Positions 17,665-20,846 of a stretch of 20,846 bases of DNA are shown piece by piece. Origin of the DNA: Coptodactyla brooksi (taxonomy: Eukaryota; Arthropoda; Insecta; Coleoptera; Scarabaeidae); the NCBI GenBank assembly GCA_033557675.1, contig JAWQRM010000633.1, positions 1 through 20,846 on the forward strand, in the 5' to 3' direction. Position numbers and translations under genes: made by a program. Numbering within the stretch: the stretch's first letter is position 1; each line of letters begins with the position of its first letter. Under the pieces are notes generated by a model. That model had not been told where the DNA came from. It did not search any database and saw only the letters and a program-made list of their open reading frames with translations.

Positions 17665-18651
17665 CCAAGGGAAATTAAGGAACTAATAATTGAAAAAAGA
17701 CGGGCTCGACAAAGATAGGTACGAAAATAGGTCACCGACAAATAAAATCATTCTGATATCACCCAAAAAGAAGGGAAATATAGAAAAATAAAAATCGAAT
17801 ACTTGAAAAGTTGTGGAAAACTGCAAAGAACCAAAAAAGACCAATAAAGACGAAATGAGCATCTAGCAGATCATCAGTTCGGTTTTCGGGAGCCACACGA
17901 CCATACAGCAAGTGAATACTCTAAGCTCACTCTCACAAATGCTAAAGTACTAGTGGGTAGTGTTCTTAGTCCTACCTTGTACCTCTTATACAGTTGATAT
18001 TTCTCAAACCCAGAACAAATATGGCAATCTTCGCAAATGACATTGCAATTTTGCCGGTGGGAACTAATGAAGAGGAAGCTTCCAATAAAGTGCAAGTAGC
18101 TATGAGCAATGTCACTATTTTGACTGGAACGTGGAAAATAAAACCCAACCAAAATACATCGATGCGTGCGGATTTTACAAACAAGAAAACAGGATGGAAA
18201 ACACCCTTAATTAGGGATGGGTTATTAGTGCCCTATGCAAACACCGCCAATATCTGGGCATAAACCTTGATAAAATATACATAAATTATAAAAAATACAC
18301 TGGTTGCTGGGGTGTCATTCCAAGTTGTCAGTCCATAACAAATTGCTGTTGTACAAGCAAGTTCTAAGACCAGTATGGATATGAAAGCTACAGCTTTGCG
18401 GCTGTATCAGATCATCGAACATCAAGAGTATACAAACTATTCCAGAACAAAGTATTAAATATTATAGCTAATGTGCCCTGTAAGTCAGAAACCATAACAT
18501 CCATCATGATTTTAAAATAGGGACAGATGAGGTGGAAATAATGCATTTTGCACAAAAATGGATTACATGGTCATGCCAATGGTGAAGCCATTCCACTGTT
18601 GAACATCGACTGAGAAGACTCAAAAGGAGAAAGCCACAGGATCTGGTGTAG
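17665..18651 (+). pseudogene. Jockey-like non-LTR retrotransposon ORF2 remnant
   Basis: Motifs in Jockey order on plus. PREIKELIIEKRRARQR (17665-17715) and LWKTAKNQKRPIKT (~17812-17855) come first, then DHQFGFREPHD (~17870-17905). After lost fingers/palm sequence comes VLVGSVLSPTLYLLYS (17947). The catalytic box follows, read as MAIFANDIAIL (18021-18053): the first Asp of FADD is Asn (codon 18036-18038). TNEEEASNKVQVAMSNVTI and NKKTGWKTPL continue, then WLLGCHSKLSVHNKLLLYKQ (~18302-18365) and RLRRLKRRKPQDLV ending at 18651. Endonuclease and ORF1 are absent, consistent with 5' truncation plus internal deletions. Confidence 0.82.
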
Positions 18652-18783
18652 TGCAATGCTGTTCACATGGTGAAACTCTGCACAAAAGAAAGAATCGAAG
18701 ACTATACCTAACATAGTCAAAGAACATAAGACCACTTGGTTACAATTGTTAAAAGGTTGTATATTGGAAATTTTAGGCAAGAA

Positions 18784-18851
18784 AAGAATTGCTGGTAAGA
18801 CTCTGTCTTACCAGCAATTCTTGGTTGCTGGTAAGAATTGCTGGTAAGTCT
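18784..18851. repeat. 18-bp perfect hairpin plus two extra copies of its arm
   Basis: AAGAATTGCTGGTAAGAC (18784-18801) pairs exactly with 18805-18822 across a 3-nt loop. TTGCTGGTAAG recurs directly at 18825-18835 and again within 18835-18849. Four copies in 68 nt, one of them inverted, suggest local template-switch amplification. Confidence 0.92.
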
Positions 18852-18869
18852 GATTATAATAATAGCCTA

Positions 18870-19140
18870 GCAAACGAAACGTAATCTCTCCAGGTGAAGC
18901 ATAAAAGTCAGTTAACAGCAGCACAAATCAAATACTTTAAAAAAATGATAGAAAAGGCAAGATGTGATGAATGAGAACAGAAAATATTATAACAAGGGTG
19001 GAAGATAAACGACTGAAATGGTAAGGGCACACAGACAAACAAGTCAACGGAAGTCATTCTGGTGAAATTGCAGTCCAAAATATTGGACCTCTTCCGATCC
19101 ACAACCATGTGGATCGGAATGTGGATGAGTTATTACCTAC
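18870..19140 (+). pseudogene. possible LINE ORF2 tail of another family
   Basis: LTAAQIKYFKKMIEKARCDE and ITRVEDKRLKW-stop-GHTDKQVNG (about 18912-19040) resemble the RIExKRLxWYGHV segment near the C-terminus of some insect endonuclease/reverse-transcriptase retrotransposons. A stop replaces the expected Tyr. The resemblance is short and the family is uncertain. Confidence 0.4.
19092..19119. repeat. 12-bp perfect hairpin
   Basis: TTCCGATCCACA (19092-19103) and TGTGGATCGGAA (19108-19119) face each other across 4 nt. The role is unknown. Confidence 0.85.
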
Positions 19141-19727
19141 TGCAGAATGTCTTTGCAAAGTAGGAAATATAAATTAAGTGGACGGGTTTGTCCCTAATGT
19201 CTGTATTATTCATATTGGGAAAATGGTACATTTTACATTTGTAAAGTCCAATAAATATGAGAAAGCTATGAATATAAGCTTGGAAAATTGTATGTAGGTC
19301 AGTGAGATAATTTACAGAGCATGCGATTTAACAAGTTAAATAAAAAAAAGTTAAATAACGCATAAACTATTTTTAATATACCAATATACATCTTATGAAT
19401 TTTCATTTTTTTATGGGAAATTAAAATATGGGATACGGTACAAGTTGTTACATTTGAAAGAAATTGATCTACTCTGAAGATTAGGCCATATGCAAAAAGT
19501 ATGCACATAGCATAGAGACTTGATTTGTTTTTAAAAATATTTCCCAGCCATATCAAGTGGATTCTATTTTTCAGCTAAAGCTAGATTAAGTCCAAAACTA
19601 TATGTACTATAGCTGATTATATTTGCAGCATTTCTAATATGAAACTCAAGTACCCCATAATACGTAGCATTGTTCTACTGAAAGTCAATTCTTGTGATAC
19701 TTTCTTCTGGACACCTGTATATCCCTA

Positions 19728-19762
<35 letters not shown>

Positions 19763-20229
19763 ATGGTGGCTAATGCAGTTGGAAGGCTCATATTTTGGCA
19801 CCTATTTTAAGTTTACTATGTACTCAATTCAAAATAAATTTAAAGTTTGTTTTGTAGAGGTTGCTTTCTTGAGAAGAAAAGGTCGATTATGATTCATTAT
19901 TGCAGGTTATACATAATAACATTATCTGTTACTATGGCAGTATCATGTTTTGCTTGCAATTTGCAAATGATAATGACTAGATGCAAATAACAAAAAATTT
20001 TAAACAAATTTTGATCAAACTACCTAAAACTTAATTGAACGTTAGATGATCAATGAGCCCGGCAAATTGTCTGAAGTAATGCACGTTTTTGTTATGTACG
20101 GATGTATACGGTAAATATTTGCTCCTGTTGATTGGCATCGTCCAAAAATAGGTTTCTTTCTATTTCTCTATATTTCATTCTTACAGAAATTAAAGGAAAC
20201 TCTACATTACAATAATTAGTAATTAATAA
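19141..20229. other. AT-rich stretch without recognisable gene
   Basis: No coding similarity was seen; an 85-codon minus frame (19299-19556) is low complexity and unassigned. A (TA)n tract lies at 19732-19760. The sequence left of it (reading GGTGTCCAGAAGAAAGTATC on minus from ~19715) looks like a DNA-transposon end, but no partner end was found. Confidence 0.4.
19732..19760. repeat. (TA)n microsatellite
   Basis: A pure TA dinucleotide run of about 14 units. Confidence 0.95.
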
Positions 20230-20239
20230 TTTTAATCAA

Positions 20240-20490
20240 ATAATAGGTTCAAGATACCAATCACGTTCCTTAAACAATACCTCAGCGGGTCGTAAAATCT
20301 TTTTATCGCGCCGGAGAGTATTTTTGGAGTAATCGTTTGATGAGTTTGAATAATTCTCATTCTGAGCTCATTCGAGATATTGATTCGTTCACCATATAAA
20401 TAAATATTTTTTTAATGTACCCCCATAAAACGAAGTAAGTTGTTGATAAGTCTGGCAATCTGGCATACCGCATAATTTTGTTATGTCTGC
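20240..20490 (-). pseudogene. mariner-superfamily transposase C-terminal fragment
   Basis: On minus, RYARLPDLSTTYFVLWGYIK (~20472-20415) corresponds to RSPDLTPLDYFLWGYLK, with the catalytic Asp position changed to Thr. It is followed by ELRMRIIQTHQTITPKILSG and AIKRFYDPLRYC (~20367-20275), the usual C-terminal ERI...TPE.L...RFY.RL.YC text. It is the same broad family as the elements at 10690 and 15761 but a separate copy. Upstream domains are absent. Confidence 0.7.
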
Positions 20491-20757
20491 TAATATTGAC
20501 ACAAGCCCGTAAAATTTGAATTCTGTCATGTTTTCTAACTTTTATTAATTGGTTTCGATGTATTTTTAGCGCTGAATTTGAAAATGACCTTCATTTTTTG
20601 CCCATCACGCCAAAAAGTCAAAAGATTTCGAAAATATGAAACTTTAAAACAGACTTAAAACGTTCTTCCTTATGATTTATTCTTTTTGTAGCTTATACTA
20701 ACACAATGTGCGTAAAATACATAATTTTATTTCATGTGTGGAAGTTTCTTTAGATCG

Positions 20758-20759
<2 letters not shown>
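20491..20759. other. unassigned repeat-like AT-rich DNA
   Basis: No coding similarity. AAGCCCGTAAAA (near 20513) and TGTCATGTTTTC (20524-20535) recur in the same order at 6164-6250, suggesting a dispersed repeat. Confidence 0.4.

Positions 20760-20794
<35 letters not shown>
20760..20794. repeat. (CA)n microsatellite
   Basis: About 17 uninterrupted AC units, followed by a short TA stretch. Confidence 0.97.
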
Positions 20795-20799
<5 letters not shown>

Positions 20800-20846
20800 C
20801 TGTCTCTTAAACAAATCACAGACCCCACGAGACTGAACGCGCTCTC

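Noticed and set aside
1..20846. tRNA, rRNA or other known structural RNA genes
   Set aside because: No tRNA-like acceptor/T-arm combination or rRNA-like segment was recognised by eye on either strand. A dedicated covariance-model search was not possible here.

Overview
This is an AT-rich (about two-thirds A+T by eye) stretch of eukaryotic, most likely insect, intergenic DNA packed with decayed transposable elements. The insect assignment is an inference. It rests on the mix of elements (several mariner lineages, pogo/Tigger, a Tc1/IS630-like element, a Jockey-type LINE and a Penelope-like element) together with TA and CA microsatellites. A hymenopteran is plausible but not shown. There is no bacterial gene organisation, and I recognise no intact host exon, tRNA, rRNA or CRISPR array. 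Every protein-like signal is a pseudogene with stops, frameshifts, deletions or lost catalytic residues.

Layout, left to right. (1) 66-~1680: a pogo/Tigger element (T1, +) starting in a (TA)n tract, with about 60-bp subterminal repeats, relics of all three catalytic Asp positions and a C-terminal PCNA-binding-like motif. (2) ~2375-2640: a CpG-rich island with no recognisable gene. A diverged copy of its left edge recurs at ~5818-5935. (3) 3041-3657: a possible MITE. (4) ~3750-4960: a Penelope-like reverse-transcriptase remnant containing a ~216-bp tandem duplication. It ends at a perfect 18-bp fold-back junction (4982-5027) that opens a third, different Tigger fragment (T3, to ~5774). (5) ~6586-7862: a Tc1/IS630-type DD34E element whose right side carries six ~21-nt subterminal repeats. 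(6) 7870-9290: no recognisable gene. (7) ~9290-11120: three mariner remnants, two on minus and one on plus. (8) 11120-12340: no recognisable gene. (9) 12345-13897: a second copy of the T1 family (T2, minus strand) with both ends, two deletions covering catalytic regions and a perfect 56-bp palindrome. (10) 13940-14225: a TA-flanked MITE sitting inside a (TA)n tract. (11) 14259-14536: a 139-bp tandem duplication. (12) ~14590-15230: a GC-richer segment, possibly a Tc1-like relic. (13) 15557-16556: a mariner-superfamily element with long terminal inverted repeats, one of them interrupted. (14) 16690-17535: another mariner on plus. (15) 17665-18651: a Jockey-like ORF2 remnant with FADD changed to FAND. 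(16) 18784-19140: hairpins and a second LINE-like tail. (17) 19140-20846: mostly unassigned AT-rich DNA with one more mariner C-terminal fragment (~20240-20490) and a (CA)n tract.

The genes do not act together; the window records layered insertions. I found no new multi-gene system. The more interesting signals are structural: subterminal repeat arrays, fold-back junctions, a long perfect palindrome, a MITE splitting a microsatellite, and a duplicated CpG-rich non-coding segment.
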